Of a stretch of 37,192 bases of DNA, positions 1 to 7,342 are shown one piece after another. Below the pieces are notes generated by a model that did not search any database, had not been told where the DNA came from, and saw only the letters and a list, made by a program, of their open reading frames with translations. Position 1 is the first letter of the stretch. Every line of letters begins with the position of its first letter. Both the position numbers and the translations under genes were made by a program. Source of the DNA: a virus; IMG/VR virus record IMGVR_UViG_3300024518_000977, positions 1-37,192 of that record. The stretch is one strand, 5' to 3'.

Positions 1-234
1 ACATCCAACCCATCGAACAAGAGCCTGAGTTGACAGAGCTTGAACAAGCAAACTACCTTCTAGGTCTAGCTCGTAATGTAGCTAAATGCTGGCTTATAGA
101 TGAGCCGAACATGATTCTCCCTCAAACATTTTTAGATAGGACATCTTATTTAGAGGTAGGTGCAAGCCTCAAGGATGGTGCAGAGTGAAGTGGTCAAGAT
201 GGTGGAGCATATTCTCAGAACCTTACACGTTCAC
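1..234. repeat. Terminal direct repeat, left copy
   Basis: Bases 1-234 match 36959-37192 except at four positions (127 C/A, 161 T/A, 166 G/A, 175 T/C; left/right). This lets the contig be closed into a circle of about 36,958 bp. It may be an assembly overlap of a circularly permuted headful phage, or a true direct terminal repeat. The P22 gp3-like small terminase makes headful packaging plausible. The mismatches are seen directly; their cause is inferred. Confidence 0.93.
3..188 (+). CDS. C-terminal part of hypothetical protein (second copy of the 36709 gene end)
   Basis: Open from the window edge to a TGA at 186-188, giving 61 residues that match the C-terminus of the protein at 36709-37146 except for Thr in place of Lys and Ser in place of Asn. 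It is the same gene read across the contig junction, not a second gene. Its stop overlaps the GTG start of the next gene at 185 (GTGA), so translation is probably coupled. No function is recognised. The segment is acidic at the ends with a hydrophobic helical centre. Confidence 0.8.
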   Translation: MQPIEQEPELTELEQANYLLGLARNVAKCWLIDEPNMILPQTFLDRTSYLEVGASLKDGAE

Positions 235-346
235 ACAACACCAAGAGGAGGCACATGACTACGCAATAAAGTCAACCATTGTCGTGGTTCTTTGGTTACT
301 AGGGTGTCTTGGAATCATTGTTGTAACAGCTTGGATCTGCTCATGA
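185..346 (+). CDS. Small single-pass membrane protein (53 aa)
   Basis: Found by direct translation. The GTG at 185 overlaps the upstream stop as GTGA, and the TGA at 344-346 overlaps the next ATG at 343 as ATGA. Both junctions are standard coupled overlaps, which strongly supports the frame. The N-terminus is Trp-rich and basic (MKWSRWWS), followed by a polar stretch and then a hydrophobic segment over about residues 31-52 (STIVVVLWLLGCLGIIVV), one transmembrane helix. The family is not recognised. It sits in the packaging cluster. A small holin or membrane-targeting peptide is possible but unproven. The gene spans the contig junction; its first 50 bases recur at 37143-37192. Confidence 0.72.
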   Translation: MKWSRWWSIFSEPYTFTQHQEEAHDYAIKSTIVVVLWLLGCLGIIVVTAWICS

Positions 347-675
347 CCAACGAAGAACTAAACAAACTAATGGGTTTAGAGGTAATGAAGTGGACGATAG
401 ATGACTTCTACGATTACCCAATGTTTCATGAAAACAATGAGGATCACTGGAACCCCACCGAGGACATGAATCAGGCGATGATGTGCCTAAAGAAACACTT
501 CGGAGAGATTAGCTCAGACACAATAGATCCATTCTTAGAACACTTAATAGGTGGTGAACAGAAAATGGATGTCTTGACTAAATATGGTGTAGGTCGTGTG
601 GCTGTCACAATGATGATGAATCCAGAGGAAATCTGCAAGTGTATAGCTAAAGCGATTGGAGAATCAGATGAGTGA
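343..675 (+). CDS. Phage ABA-sandwich-domain-like protein (110 aa)
   Basis: The start is ATG 343, which overlaps the preceding TGA (ATGA); the frame is open further upstream but that part would overlap the membrane-protein gene. The protein resembles the small 'phage ABA sandwich' family. It has an N-terminal NEELNKLMGLEVM segment, a central WNPTEDMNQAM segment (the family usually has a WxPSxDI-type stretch), and a C-terminal MNPEEICKCIAKAIGE segment (usually TAPLAICRAAL-like). The molecular role of the family is not established. It ends in ESDE and its last codons form a GGAGAATCAGATGAGT junction with the next gene. Confidence 0.7.
   Translation: MTNEELNKLMGLEVMKWTIDDFYDYPMFHENNEDHWNPTEDMNQAMMCLKKHFGEISSDTIDPFLEHLIGGEQKMDVLTKYGVGRVAVTMMMNPEEICKCIAKAIGESDE
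658..673 (+). promoter_or_regulatory. Gene-junction coupling motif, copy 1
   Basis: GGAGAATCAGATGAGT combines a Shine-Dalgarno site (GGAGAA), the last codons of the upstream gene and the start ATG of the next gene. Identical 16-mers occur at 998-1013 and 36699-36714, with a variant at 1209-1224. Confidence 0.7.
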
Positions 676-1015
676 ACCAACAGACGAAATAGCAATAAGA
701 GCAACTAGACGATTGTATAAAGGGCAAGATAATCTTATGGCACAAGATTTAGCAGAACGATTAGAACAAGCCAACGCCAAGATTGATGAAGTGATATGGG
801 ACTACTATAACCAAAGGAAGGTTATAACTAAATGGATGAATCGGGCTGAATCAGAAGAATGTAAAAAGTACCAAACTCTAGAGGATCTTGACAAAGCCAA
901 CGACCAAAACAAGATCATGCGTGAGACGTTGAGAGGCGTCTTTGAGAACGGATGCTCAGTCCACGACTTTGACGTAGGTGAAGCCCTAAACCAAACAGGA
1001 GAATCAGATGAGTAA
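668..1015 (+). CDS. Hypothetical coiled-coil-rich protein (115 aa)
   Basis: The start is ATG 668, preceded by GGAGAA at 658-663 and overlapping the upstream stop by 8 bp; the in-frame ATG at 656 lies before this ribosome site and is less likely. Residues 1-100 are charged and strongly helical (AERLEQANAKIDEVIWDYY), typical of a coiled coil. There are no enzyme motifs and the family is not recognised. It ends in GESDE, as does the small-terminase candidate at 36195. Its place between small and large terminase genes suggests a packaging or late-operon accessory role, which is inference from position. Confidence 0.7.
   Translation: MSEPTDEIAIRATRRLYKGQDNLMAQDLAERLEQANAKIDEVIWDYYNQRKVITKWMNRAESEECKKYQTLEDLDKANDQNKIMRETLRGVFENGCSVHDFDVGEALNQTGESDE
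998..1013 (+). promoter_or_regulatory. Gene-junction coupling motif, copy 2
   Basis: Identical to the 16-mer at 658-673. It sets the start of the gene at 1008 and supplies the GESDE end of the gene at 668. Confidence 0.7.
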
Positions 1016-1226
1016 GCCCTCCAACGAGGAGCTGATCGAGCAATGGAAGACCACTCCAGCTCAGGCCAACAGCAATGAATGGTTCATCGAGGAGTTCATT
1101 AGACGCCTCAGAGACGCCGTAAGCGAACAGGACCGCATTGTGAGGGACTGCTACAAAGAGATGAAGGTCCAGCTAGATGCCAAGGACGCCGTTATTAGAG
1201 AGCTTAGAGGAGAAGACAGTGAGTGA
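1008..1226 (+). CDS. Small helical hypothetical protein (72 aa)
   Basis: It starts at ATG 1008 behind GGAGAA and overlaps the preceding stop by 8 bp. It encodes 72 residues of mostly charged helix with no cysteines beyond one and no membrane segment. It begins MSKPSNEEL and ends in RGEDSE, a variant of the ESDE ending of its neighbours. Its end overlaps the GTG start of the large terminase by 8 bp. The function is unknown; it is probably co-translated with the terminase. Confidence 0.7.
   Translation: MSKPSNEELIEQWKTTPAQANSNEWFIEEFIRRLRDAVSEQDRIVRDCYKEMKVQLDAKDAVIRELRGEDSE
1209..1224 (+). promoter_or_regulatory. Gene-junction coupling motif, variant before the large terminase
   Basis: GGAGAAGACAGTGAGT keeps the GGAGAA site and the layout of the 16-mer at 658-673, but uses GTG as start. 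It supports GTG 1219 as the large-terminase start rather than the ATG at 1177. Confidence 0.6.
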
Positions 1227-2589
1227 GATCACTCATCTACCATCAGTCCTCAATATGCCAGAGAAGCTACTCCCAGTCATCAAGGACATGAACAAGTACC
1301 GCTACTTCTTAATCGAAGGTGGCCGAGGTGGAGGCAAGACACATGGCATTTCTCGCATAGTTTCCTACATTGCAGAGAAGAGATCGGTCCGAGTATTTTG
1401 TGGAAGAGAGACCCAGAACACCATTGAGGAATCTGTTTACACTGTATTCGGTGATGTCATCAGGGATTACCAGCTCAATTACTCAGTCTTTAAGGACCGC
1501 ATCACACACAGGACAACCCAGTCCACGATCCGATTCAAGGGATTCAAAGAGCAAGGGTCCGTCAATATCAAGGGAATGGAGGGAGTTGACATCCTCTGGA
1601 TCGACGAGGCTCAGGCAATCAGCAAGAATACTCTGGACGTAATCATCCCCACCATTCGTAAAGAGAATGCCAAGGTGATCTTCACCATGAACAGGCATCA
1701 CCGGAATGACCCAGTATTCAAGGAGTTCGCCAGTCGTGAGGATTGTCTCCACATCAAGCTGAACTATTACGATAACCCCTTCATATCAAAGGCTTTACTG
1801 ACAGAAGCAGAGAACTGTAAGGCTGAGAGACCAGACGATTACCGGCATATCTGGCTCGGTGAACCAATGGCCGACGCTGATAACTGTTTATTCAATGAGG
1901 TGGCTCTGGAGGAGACCTTGACCAGAACTTTCCCGCATGATCCAACCAAGTATAACGGCACGATACTGGGTGGAGATGTGGCCAGATTCGGAGCCAATTA
2001 CTCGGCAGCCATCATATTGAGACAGGTAGGACCCAAACACTGGGAGGAGTTTTCCCTTGAGAGATGGAAGAGATACGACACAGTTTATACCTCTGGAAAG
2101 TTTGCAGAGATCATCCACCGTGAGAACCCAGACTATGCTGTTATTGATGGAGATGGCCTTGGTGGTGGAGTTGTTGACATCCTTCGTGAACAGCGAAAGC
2201 CCATCGTTGAGTTCCGTGGTGGCCTTGTTGAAGGTATAGACAAATCGACGTACAAGAACTGGAGAACCTACGGTTATCTCACTTTAGAGAAGCTAGTGAA
2301 CAATGGCTGGCTTAGATTGAAGTCTGAGTTTATAATTGAACAGCTCAAAGAGATCAGATACAGGTATGATAACACCAATAGAAAGTACATAATACCCAAA
2401 GAGCAACTTATAGAGGAAGCTCGGAGGCGTGGTCGCAAGTACGAATCACCCGACGAGGCAGATGCTTTGATGATGGCGGCGACACAGATCGCAGCAGTAG
2501 AGAAGGAACAGGCGAATATGTATACATCCTCCAGAGGTCGGGTCCGAGGTGGAACACAGACATACGCCAAAGAAGATAGGTTAATCTAA
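1219..2589 (+). CDS. terL: Terminase large subunit
   Basis: DNA-packaging motor: an ATPase that drives DNA into the prohead and a nuclease that cuts the concatemer. With the GTG start at 1219 (GGAGAA eight bases upstream, 8-bp overlap with the previous gene) it is 456 residues. Walker A is GGRGGGKT at 34-41 and Walker B is VDILWIDE at 123-130, with a VIFTMNR coupling motif near 153-159. The C-terminal RNase H-like nuclease shows acidic residues in GGDVARFG (Asp253), YAVIDGDG (Asp310) and PDEADALMM (Asp415). Length and order fit the Terminase_3/6-type families. An ATG at 1177 would add 14 residues but ignores the ribosome site. It works with the small-terminase candidate at 36195 and the portal at 3613. 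Confidence 0.95.
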   Translation: MSEITHLPSVLNMPEKLLPVIKDMNKYRYFLIEGGRGGGKTHGISRIVSYIAEKRSVRVFCGRETQNTIEESVYTVFGDVIRDYQLNYSVFKDRITHRTTQSTIRFKGFKEQGSVNIKGMEGVDILWIDEAQAISKNTLDVIIPTIRKENAKVIFTMNRHHRNDPVFKEFASREDCLHIKLNYYDNPFISKALLTEAENCKAERPDDYRHIWLGEPMADADNCLFNEVALEETLTRTFPHDPTKYNGTILGGDVARFGANYSAAIILRQVGPKHWEEFSLERWKRYDTVYTSGKFAEIIHRENPDYAVIDGDGLGGGVVDILREQRKPIVEFRGGLVEGIDKSTYKNWRTYGYLTLEKLVNNGWLRLKSEFIIEQLKEIRYRYDNTNRKYIIPKEQLIEEARRRGRKYESPDEADALMMAATQIAAVEKEQANMYTSSRGRVRGGTQTYAKEDRLI

Positions 2590-2888
2590 TGGCAGCATTC
2601 ACAACAATGGTTCTCACAGCCGCAGCTATGAAAGACAAGAAGGACAAAGAGAAGAAGCAGAAACAGCAGATGCGTGGTCATCAAAGTAAGCTATCTTCTG
2701 AGCAAGCCCACAAGGCAGCCCAAGAAAGAAAAGACCAACACTACGAAGACCAGAAGAACAGGGCTAAGAAATCGGCCTCTATGTCTGGTGGAGCTGTCAA
2801 TGAGATGGCCGCATCGGTCAGCGCAACCGGAGCCACTGGTGTAGCCGGTCAAGCCAACACAGTCAAGAAAACACTTACAGGACAATAA
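2589..2888 (+). CDS. Small Lys/Gln-rich virion-associated protein candidate (99 aa)
   Basis: The ATG overlaps the terminase stop as TAATG. A short hydrophobic N-terminus (MAAFTTMVLTAAAM) is followed by a highly charged Lys/Gln-rich helix and an Ala/Gly/Ser-rich tail ending KKTLTGQ. The next gene has the same plan: MAAYTSMIL start, basic helix, and KNTLLGE end. Genes of this type lie upstream of the portal in many podoviruses and I take it as a virion-associated protein, but no function is established. The pair may come from a tandem duplication. Confidence 0.68.
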   Translation: MAAFTTMVLTAAAMKDKKDKEKKQKQQMRGHQSKLSSEQAHKAAQERKDQHYEDQKNRAKKSASMSGGAVNEMAASVSATGATGVAGQANTVKKTLTGQ

Positions 2889-2897
2889 GGGGGAATC

Positions 2898-3176
2898 ATG
2901 GCAGCATATACATCTATGATTTTAATGGTCGGCGGCGCTATGCAAGGCCAGAAGAAGACCAAAGAAGCAGCTAAGAAAGCTCGTAAAGGAGCTATGTACC
3001 AGACTGAACAGGCTAAAAAGAAAGCTCAGGAAGAAGCCAACCAACTGGCCCAACAGTCCGAGGAACAGAGAGACAAGCGCAAGAGAGCCATCGCTCGTAA
3101 TGAAACAACATTCACCAACCCGCTTGGAACTGCCGAAGAAGCCGAGATCACCAAGAACACCCTCTTAGGAGAGTAA
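2898..3176 (+). CDS. Small Lys/Gln-rich virion-associated protein candidate (92 aa), relative of the preceding gene
   Basis: It starts at ATG 2898 after a clear AGGGGGAA ribosome site. The N-terminal hydrophobic segment (MAAYTSMILMVGGAM) resembles that of the gene at 2589. A basic, Gln-rich helix (residues 17-67) follows, then NPLGTAEEAEITKNTLLGE. An ending with Asn-Pro-Leu-Gly plus a threonine/leucine tail is typical of small podovirus proteins near the portal. It could be a minor virion or ejection component; the sequence does not show which. Its stop overlaps the acetyltransferase start (TAATG). Confidence 0.68.
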   Translation: MAAYTSMILMVGGAMQGQKKTKEAAKKARKGAMYQTEQAKKKAQEEANQLAQQSEEQRDKRKRAIARNETTFTNPLGTAEEAEITKNTLLGE

Positions 3177-3613
3177 TGGAGATCGAGAAGTACGCAGTAG
3201 AACACAGGGATGAGGTGCTTGAACTTATTAAGCAGTTCCATGAGAACTCCCTCGGAGACTATGGCTTTGAGGTCGAGGACGATTTTATATTGAAGTACGA
3301 GGAAACCCACGGAGACACGACCTTTGTAATGCTTGAGGGCGACAAAGTAATCGGCATCTTAGGCGGTCTGGTGGTCACTCATCCAATGGCAGAAGAAAAG
3401 GTTTACCAAGAATCTATCTGGTATGTGGAAGAGAAGCGCAGAAAGCATGGCATTCGATTGTTTAAGCACCTAGAGTTATGGTGCAAGGATCAGGGGATCA
3501 AGCACATTGTCATGGCTTTTATGCACAATTCTATGAGCGATAGGCTACTTGAGTTCTACAAGCGAATGGGATACAAACCGATGGAAACCCATCTAATTAA
3601 GGAGTTACGATAA
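3176..3613 (+). CDS. GNAT-family N-acetyltransferase
   Basis: Predicted acetyl-CoA-dependent acyltransferase of 145 residues, the usual size of a single GNAT domain. The acetyl-CoA-binding region is WYVEEKRRKHGIRLFKHLE at about 82-100, corresponding to motif A (R/Q-x-x-G-x-G/A), but it reads RRKHGI, so the second glycine position is not canonical. The C-terminal LLEFYKRMGYKPMET (124-138) is the usual motif B strand-helix. It is coupled by TAATG overlaps to both neighbours, including the portal. GNAT genes are common at this place in podoviruses. The substrate is unknown. Confidence 0.85.
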   Translation: MEIEKYAVEHRDEVLELIKQFHENSLGDYGFEVEDDFILKYEETHGDTTFVMLEGDKVIGILGGLVVTHPMAEEKVYQESIWYVEEKRRKHGIRLFKHLELWCKDQGIKHIVMAFMHNSMSDRLLEFYKRMGYKPMETHLIKELR

Positions 3614-5244
3614 TGGCCAAAGATGCAATGACAATCATCAAAGAAGGCGCAGCAGCCAAGTCCCAGAGAACAACCATTGAGAGCTACTGGCAAACCCTTC
3701 ACGACTATTACGACATTGAACAGGATGATGTGAACAGATCATATTCAACAGGGTCCGAGCTTACTGTCACCCAGCTATTCGACACATTCTCACTGGATGC
3801 CGCTGACACGCTGGCGTCTGGTCTTATGAATTACATGACCCCCCCAGCTTCCAGATGGTTCTCATTCAGGACCAAAGACCCCTTGAAGATGGAGAAGAAG
3901 AAGGTCCTTCACTATCTCAAGGACGTTGAATCCGAGGTAGCTCACACCCTGAACAAGTCAAACTTCTATGATGTTAAGCCAGACTTCTATAAGAAATCCG
4001 GTGTATACGGTACATCCATCCTCTTCCAAGAGGAGGACCCTTTTGACGTTACCCGCTTTTACTCCATGCCCATGAAGTCGTGTTCTATTAAAGAGGACGC
4101 CAGAGGCCGAGTAGTTGAGTATTTCATTGAGTTCGAGTACACAGCAACGCAAGCCGTCACTCGTTTTGGTCCAGATAAGGTGCATCCAGAAGTTCTTAAA
4201 GAACACATGGGAGGCAAGGGAGACGAGAAGAAGTCCACTTACACCCTTTACATTGGACCCAACTGGCACAGGAATCCTCAAGCACTTGATAGTGGTAACA
4301 AAATGTGGATCTCCCAGTGGGTAGACAACCAGCACAAATTAGAGCTGGACCGTGGTGGATTCGATGAGCTTCCGGCAATGTGCCACCGCTTCTATAAGAG
4401 ATCGAATGAGGCTTGGGGATTCAGCCCAGCCATGAGAGCTTTGACAGATGTAAGGATTCTGAACGCTAAGGCCAAGACACAACTCAGGGCCGAGATGAAG
4501 ATGACAGATCCAGCCGTGGCAATGCCAGACAATGCTTTCCTCATGCCTTACAACGGAAACCCCAGAGGCACGAACTATTACCAGCAAGGCAAGTTATCCA
4601 AAGATGACATCTTCCCCATTGGTAACTATGGCAACCCCAACATCGGTAAAGAATCAATGATGTACTCACAAGAGCGCATCAGGTCCCATATGTTTACGGA
4701 CGTATTCTTGATGTTCCAGAACCTTGATAAGCAGATGAACAACCCAGAGGTGCATGAGAGAATCGCCGAGAAGATGACACTATTAGGCCCAGCCGTTGGT
4801 CGTTATCTTTCAGCCGTTCTTGACCCCACCCTAGAGAGAACAATCGGCATCCTTGAACGTAGAGGTATGCTGCCAGAGAGACCCCAAGAGCTTATTGATG
4901 ATCCCACTTATGAGATCGAATATATGTCCACACTTGCCAAAGCCCAACGTAATGGAGAACTTCAATCACTCCAGAACGCCATGACAATGGTAGGCCAGAT
5001 GGCTCAGTTCTCTCCCGATGTGCTTGATAAGATCGACGCCGACAAGGCTGTTGACATTGTGTTCGGAATTACCGGCGCACCCATCCATATGTTGAGAGAC
5101 GACGATGAGGTCCAGAGCATTCGAGGAGCCAGAGAACAAGCCGCAGCCCAGCAGCAAGAAGCTGAGATGATGGGAGCTGGAGCCGACATTGCTGTCAAGG
5201 CAACTCAGGCTAGTGTTAATGCAGCCCAAGCCGGTGCAATGTGA
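3613..5244 (+). CDS. Portal (head-tail connector) protein
   Basis: The dodecameric portal forms the DNA gate at one vertex, docking the terminase and the tail. The 543-residue length and the N-terminal region (residues about 15-75, TIESYWQTLHDYYDIEQDD and SLDAADTLASGLMNYMTPPA) fit the T7 gp8-like head-to-tail connector family. A Trp/Phe-containing SRWFSF segment follows directly, and a long Gln/Ala-rich helical C-terminus (from about 490) is also typical. It starts at an ATG overlapping the acetyltransferase stop. Its TGA overlaps the GTG start of the next gene (GTGA). Confidence 0.94.
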   Translation: MAKDAMTIIKEGAAAKSQRTTIESYWQTLHDYYDIEQDDVNRSYSTGSELTVTQLFDTFSLDAADTLASGLMNYMTPPASRWFSFRTKDPLKMEKKKVLHYLKDVESEVAHTLNKSNFYDVKPDFYKKSGVYGTSILFQEEDPFDVTRFYSMPMKSCSIKEDARGRVVEYFIEFEYTATQAVTRFGPDKVHPEVLKEHMGGKGDEKKSTYTLYIGPNWHRNPQALDSGNKMWISQWVDNQHKLELDRGGFDELPAMCHRFYKRSNEAWGFSPAMRALTDVRILNAKAKTQLRAEMKMTDPAVAMPDNAFLMPYNGNPRGTNYYQQGKLSKDDIFPIGNYGNPNIGKESMMYSQERIRSHMFTDVFLMFQNLDKQMNNPEVHERIAEKMTLLGPAVGRYLSAVLDPTLERTIGILERRGMLPERPQELIDDPTYEIEYMSTLAKAQRNGELQSLQNAMTMVGQMAQFSPDVLDKIDADKAVDIVFGITGAPIHMLRDDDEVQSIRGAREQAAAQQQEAEMMGAGADIAVKATQASVNAAQAGAM

Positions 5245-5480
5245 ACATAGACCAAGCCAAAGATATTAAACTGGCCGTCCAACGTCTCCTTGAGACTGAG
5301 GAGGGCAAACTCTTTATGGAGTTAATGGAGGCATCTTGTGGTAAATATCAGCCACAGTATGATCCATCCAGCGCCACTTCCATCACACTGGCGGCTGGCC
5401 GTAAGGAGTTCTTATCCACGATTTACAATCTACACAGATTGAATCCACAACAGATAGTTGAAACCTATCTCAACCACTAG
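5241..5480 (+). CDS. Bbp19-like small phage protein (79 aa)
   Basis: A GTG start at 5241 overlaps the portal stop. The sequence matches the short Bbp19-like family plan: an N-terminal helix with TEEGKLFMELMEASCG, a variable middle, then LAAGRKEFLSTIYNLHRLNP in place of the family's A-x-x-EGRR-x-hydrophobic helix. Such proteins sit next to the portal in BPP-1-like and many other podoviruses and siphoviruses. Their role is not established. The neighbouring portal and scaffold genes suggest a head-assembly context. Confidence 0.75.
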   Translation: MNIDQAKDIKLAVQRLLETEEGKLFMELMEASCGKYQPQYDPSSATSITLAAGRKEFLSTIYNLHRLNPQQIVETYLNH

Positions 5481-5491
5481 AAAGGAACATT

Positions 5492-6337
5492 ATGGAAGCT
5501 GATACTCAAGACCAGAACACTGATACTCTTGACCAGCAAGAGCAGACCCCAGCAGCGGAGGCAAGATGGCAAGATTCATTAAGCACCGAACTAAGAGATA
5601 ACCAAACTCTAGGAAAATACACATCAGCCGAGGAAGCCCATAAGGGTCACTTAGAGCTGCAAAAGACACTAGGCTCAGACCGAGTGGCATGGCCCAAAGA
5701 CGCCAATGACCTCGATGGCTGGGGAGAAGTTGACAAGCGCCGTGGCGTCCCAGAGACAGCAGACGGCTACAACTTAGAAGCTGTCAAAGCCCCAGAAGGA
5801 TTGGGTGTTGAAACCCTTGACCGCTTTGCCTTTCAAGAGAAGATGAAGTCAGTCAACGCATCACCGGCCCAAGCTAATGCAATGTGGAAAGACTACACCG
5901 ACATGATTACAGGTAGCGTGGAACAGGCAGCAGCCCAGTTTCAAGGCGAAGTCGAATCCGCTAAGAACACAATGATGCAAGAGTGGGGAGAAGCCTACGA
6001 AACCAAGATCCAACGTGGTCAGGATGTCATAGACACATTCAGTAAGGACCAAGATCAAGCCGACAGATTGACGGCTGGTTTGGCTAAAGATCCATTCGGT
6101 ATGCAGTTCCTCGCCAAAATTGGTGACATGATGGCTGAATCGAATATTGGAGGCTTTCAAGATAAGAAGACCTTTACATATACACCGGATGAGGCTAGAG
6201 TTGAGCTTGACAAGATCAAAGCCAGCTCAGATTATCGAAGCGACGATGATCGTGTCAGAAAACCTTTAGTCGACAGAGCGAATGAGCTTATGAAGATTAT
6301 GAACGTGGGAGCGCAACAAAGGCCATTAGGCTTTTAG
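5492..6337 (+). CDS. Scaffolding protein candidate
   Basis: 281 residues, starting at ATG 5492 behind AAAGGAA. The composition (acidic, Gln/Glu/Asp-rich, helical, no cysteine) and position between portal and major capsid protein are those of a podovirus internal scaffold. The N-terminus is disordered (TQDQNTDTLDQQEQTPA). The WPKDANDLDGW and RGVPETADGYNL segments are typical of phage scaffold-like proteins. It would direct shell assembly and then leave or be degraded. The assignment rests on position and composition more than on motifs. Confidence 0.82.
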   Translation: MEADTQDQNTDTLDQQEQTPAAEARWQDSLSTELRDNQTLGKYTSAEEAHKGHLELQKTLGSDRVAWPKDANDLDGWGEVDKRRGVPETADGYNLEAVKAPEGLGVETLDRFAFQEKMKSVNASPAQANAMWKDYTDMITGSVEQAAAQFQGEVESAKNTMMQEWGEAYETKIQRGQDVIDTFSKDQDQADRLTAGLAKDPFGMQFLAKIGDMMAESNIGGFQDKKTFTYTPDEARVELDKIKASSDYRSDDDRVRKPLVDRANELMKIMNVGAQQRPLGF

Positions 6338-6464
6338 ATCCCTTGAGAGAAGCAGATACCTCCACTGGAGCCTGTAAAAAATAGTGGTTACTAAGACAGC
6401 CCTTTATAGGACACCTGTATTACAACCTTGGAATAGTTGTTTACTTAAATAGGAGGACGGTATC
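6338..6464 (+). promoter_or_regulatory. Capsid-gene leader region (127 bp, noncoding)
   Basis: This is the longest noncoding stretch in the late block, just before the major capsid gene. It contains CTCCACTGGAG near 6360-6370 (short inverted repeat), an AT-rich stretch (TAAAAAATAG) and a strong AGGAGG ribosome site at 6451-6456. No good -35/-10 pair is evident. TTTATAGGA and AGACAGCC also occur in the late-promoter region near 36140-36162, in the opposite order. It may be a leader or promoter boosting capsid expression; this is inference. Confidence 0.4.
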
Positions 6465-7331
6465 ATGCCAGATACTAACAACGTAATTTACGCACAGCAG
6501 TATAGTGAGAACATTATGCAGCTTGCACAGCAGGGCGCATCCAAGTTATGGGGCGCTGCTTACCAGAAGACTAATGTCCGTGGTAAGAACTTTTTTCAGG
6601 ACCAAATCGGTCAATGGACAATGAGCAAGAAGGTCGGCAGAAACTCTGCTACACCTAGCTCTGATCCAGCACTCGCTCGTCGTATGGCCGTAATGGAAGC
6701 ATACAACGACAACGTGATGCTTGACCGTTCTGATGAGCTTAAAGTAATCAGTGACCCACGGAGTTCGTACTCTATGGCCGCTGGTAAAGCTATTGGCCGT
6801 CAGATCGACGACGTTGCTATTGCTGCCCTCGGTGGTAATGCATTCGCCGGAGAATCAGGAGGCACATCAGTTCCGCTTCCTTCTGGTCAGATCATCGTCA
6901 ATGGCGGTACTGGCTTGACCTTTGCCAAGGTTAATCAGGCACAGAGAACCCTTAACGACAATGATGTTGAAGAGGCAGATCGTATCTTTGTTTGCAGCCC
7001 AGCTGGAATCGAAGACCTCATGGCTGAGGACAAAGCCACAAGCTCAGACTATAACACTCTGAAAGCTATCCAGTCTGGTCAGTTCGCTGGCAACACTTGG
7101 ATGGGCTTCCAGTGGATTATGTCTACTCGCTTGGATGTTGCAGCTAACATCCGTGAGTGCTTTGCTTATCACAAAGATGGATTATGCCTCGGCTTGCCCG
7201 AAGGTCCATTCGTCAGAACTGATGAACGTGCAGACCTGTCATACGCATGGCAGATTTATTATGAATTGAACATCGGCGCTACTCGTCTTGAAGAGGATCG
7301 TGTTGTTCGTGTTGACATTGACGAAAGCTAA
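6465..7331 (+). CDS. Major capsid protein
   Basis: 288 residues forming the icosahedral shell. It has an AGGAGG ribosome site and the position scaffold-capsid-decoration. The sequence resembles the BPP-1-type capsid family (Phage_capsid_2): N-terminal YAQQYSENIMQLAQQGASKL, then helical MAVMEAYNDNVMLDRSDELKVISDPRSSY, a Gly-rich region at about 123-150, and C-terminal YELNIGATRLEEDRVVRVDID. These are consistent with an HK97 fold: N-arm, spine helix, P-domain and A-domain. Low use of rare codons and a strong ribosome site fit high expression. Confidence 0.93.
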   Translation: MPDTNNVIYAQQYSENIMQLAQQGASKLWGAAYQKTNVRGKNFFQDQIGQWTMSKKVGRNSATPSSDPALARRMAVMEAYNDNVMLDRSDELKVISDPRSSYSMAAGKAIGRQIDDVAIAALGGNAFAGESGGTSVPLPSGQIIVNGGTGLTFAKVNQAQRTLNDNDVEEADRIFVCSPAGIEDLMAEDKATSSDYNTLKAIQSGQFAGNTWMGFQWIMSTRLDVAANIRECFAYHKDGLCLGLPEGPFVRTDERADLSYAWQIYYELNIGATRLEEDRVVRVDIDES

Positions 7332-7342
7332 AGGAGGCTATT

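Noticed and set aside
1177-1218. Earlier ATG for the large terminase
   Set aside because: The GTG at 1219 is preceded by GGAGAA and repeats the overlap layout of neighbouring junctions.
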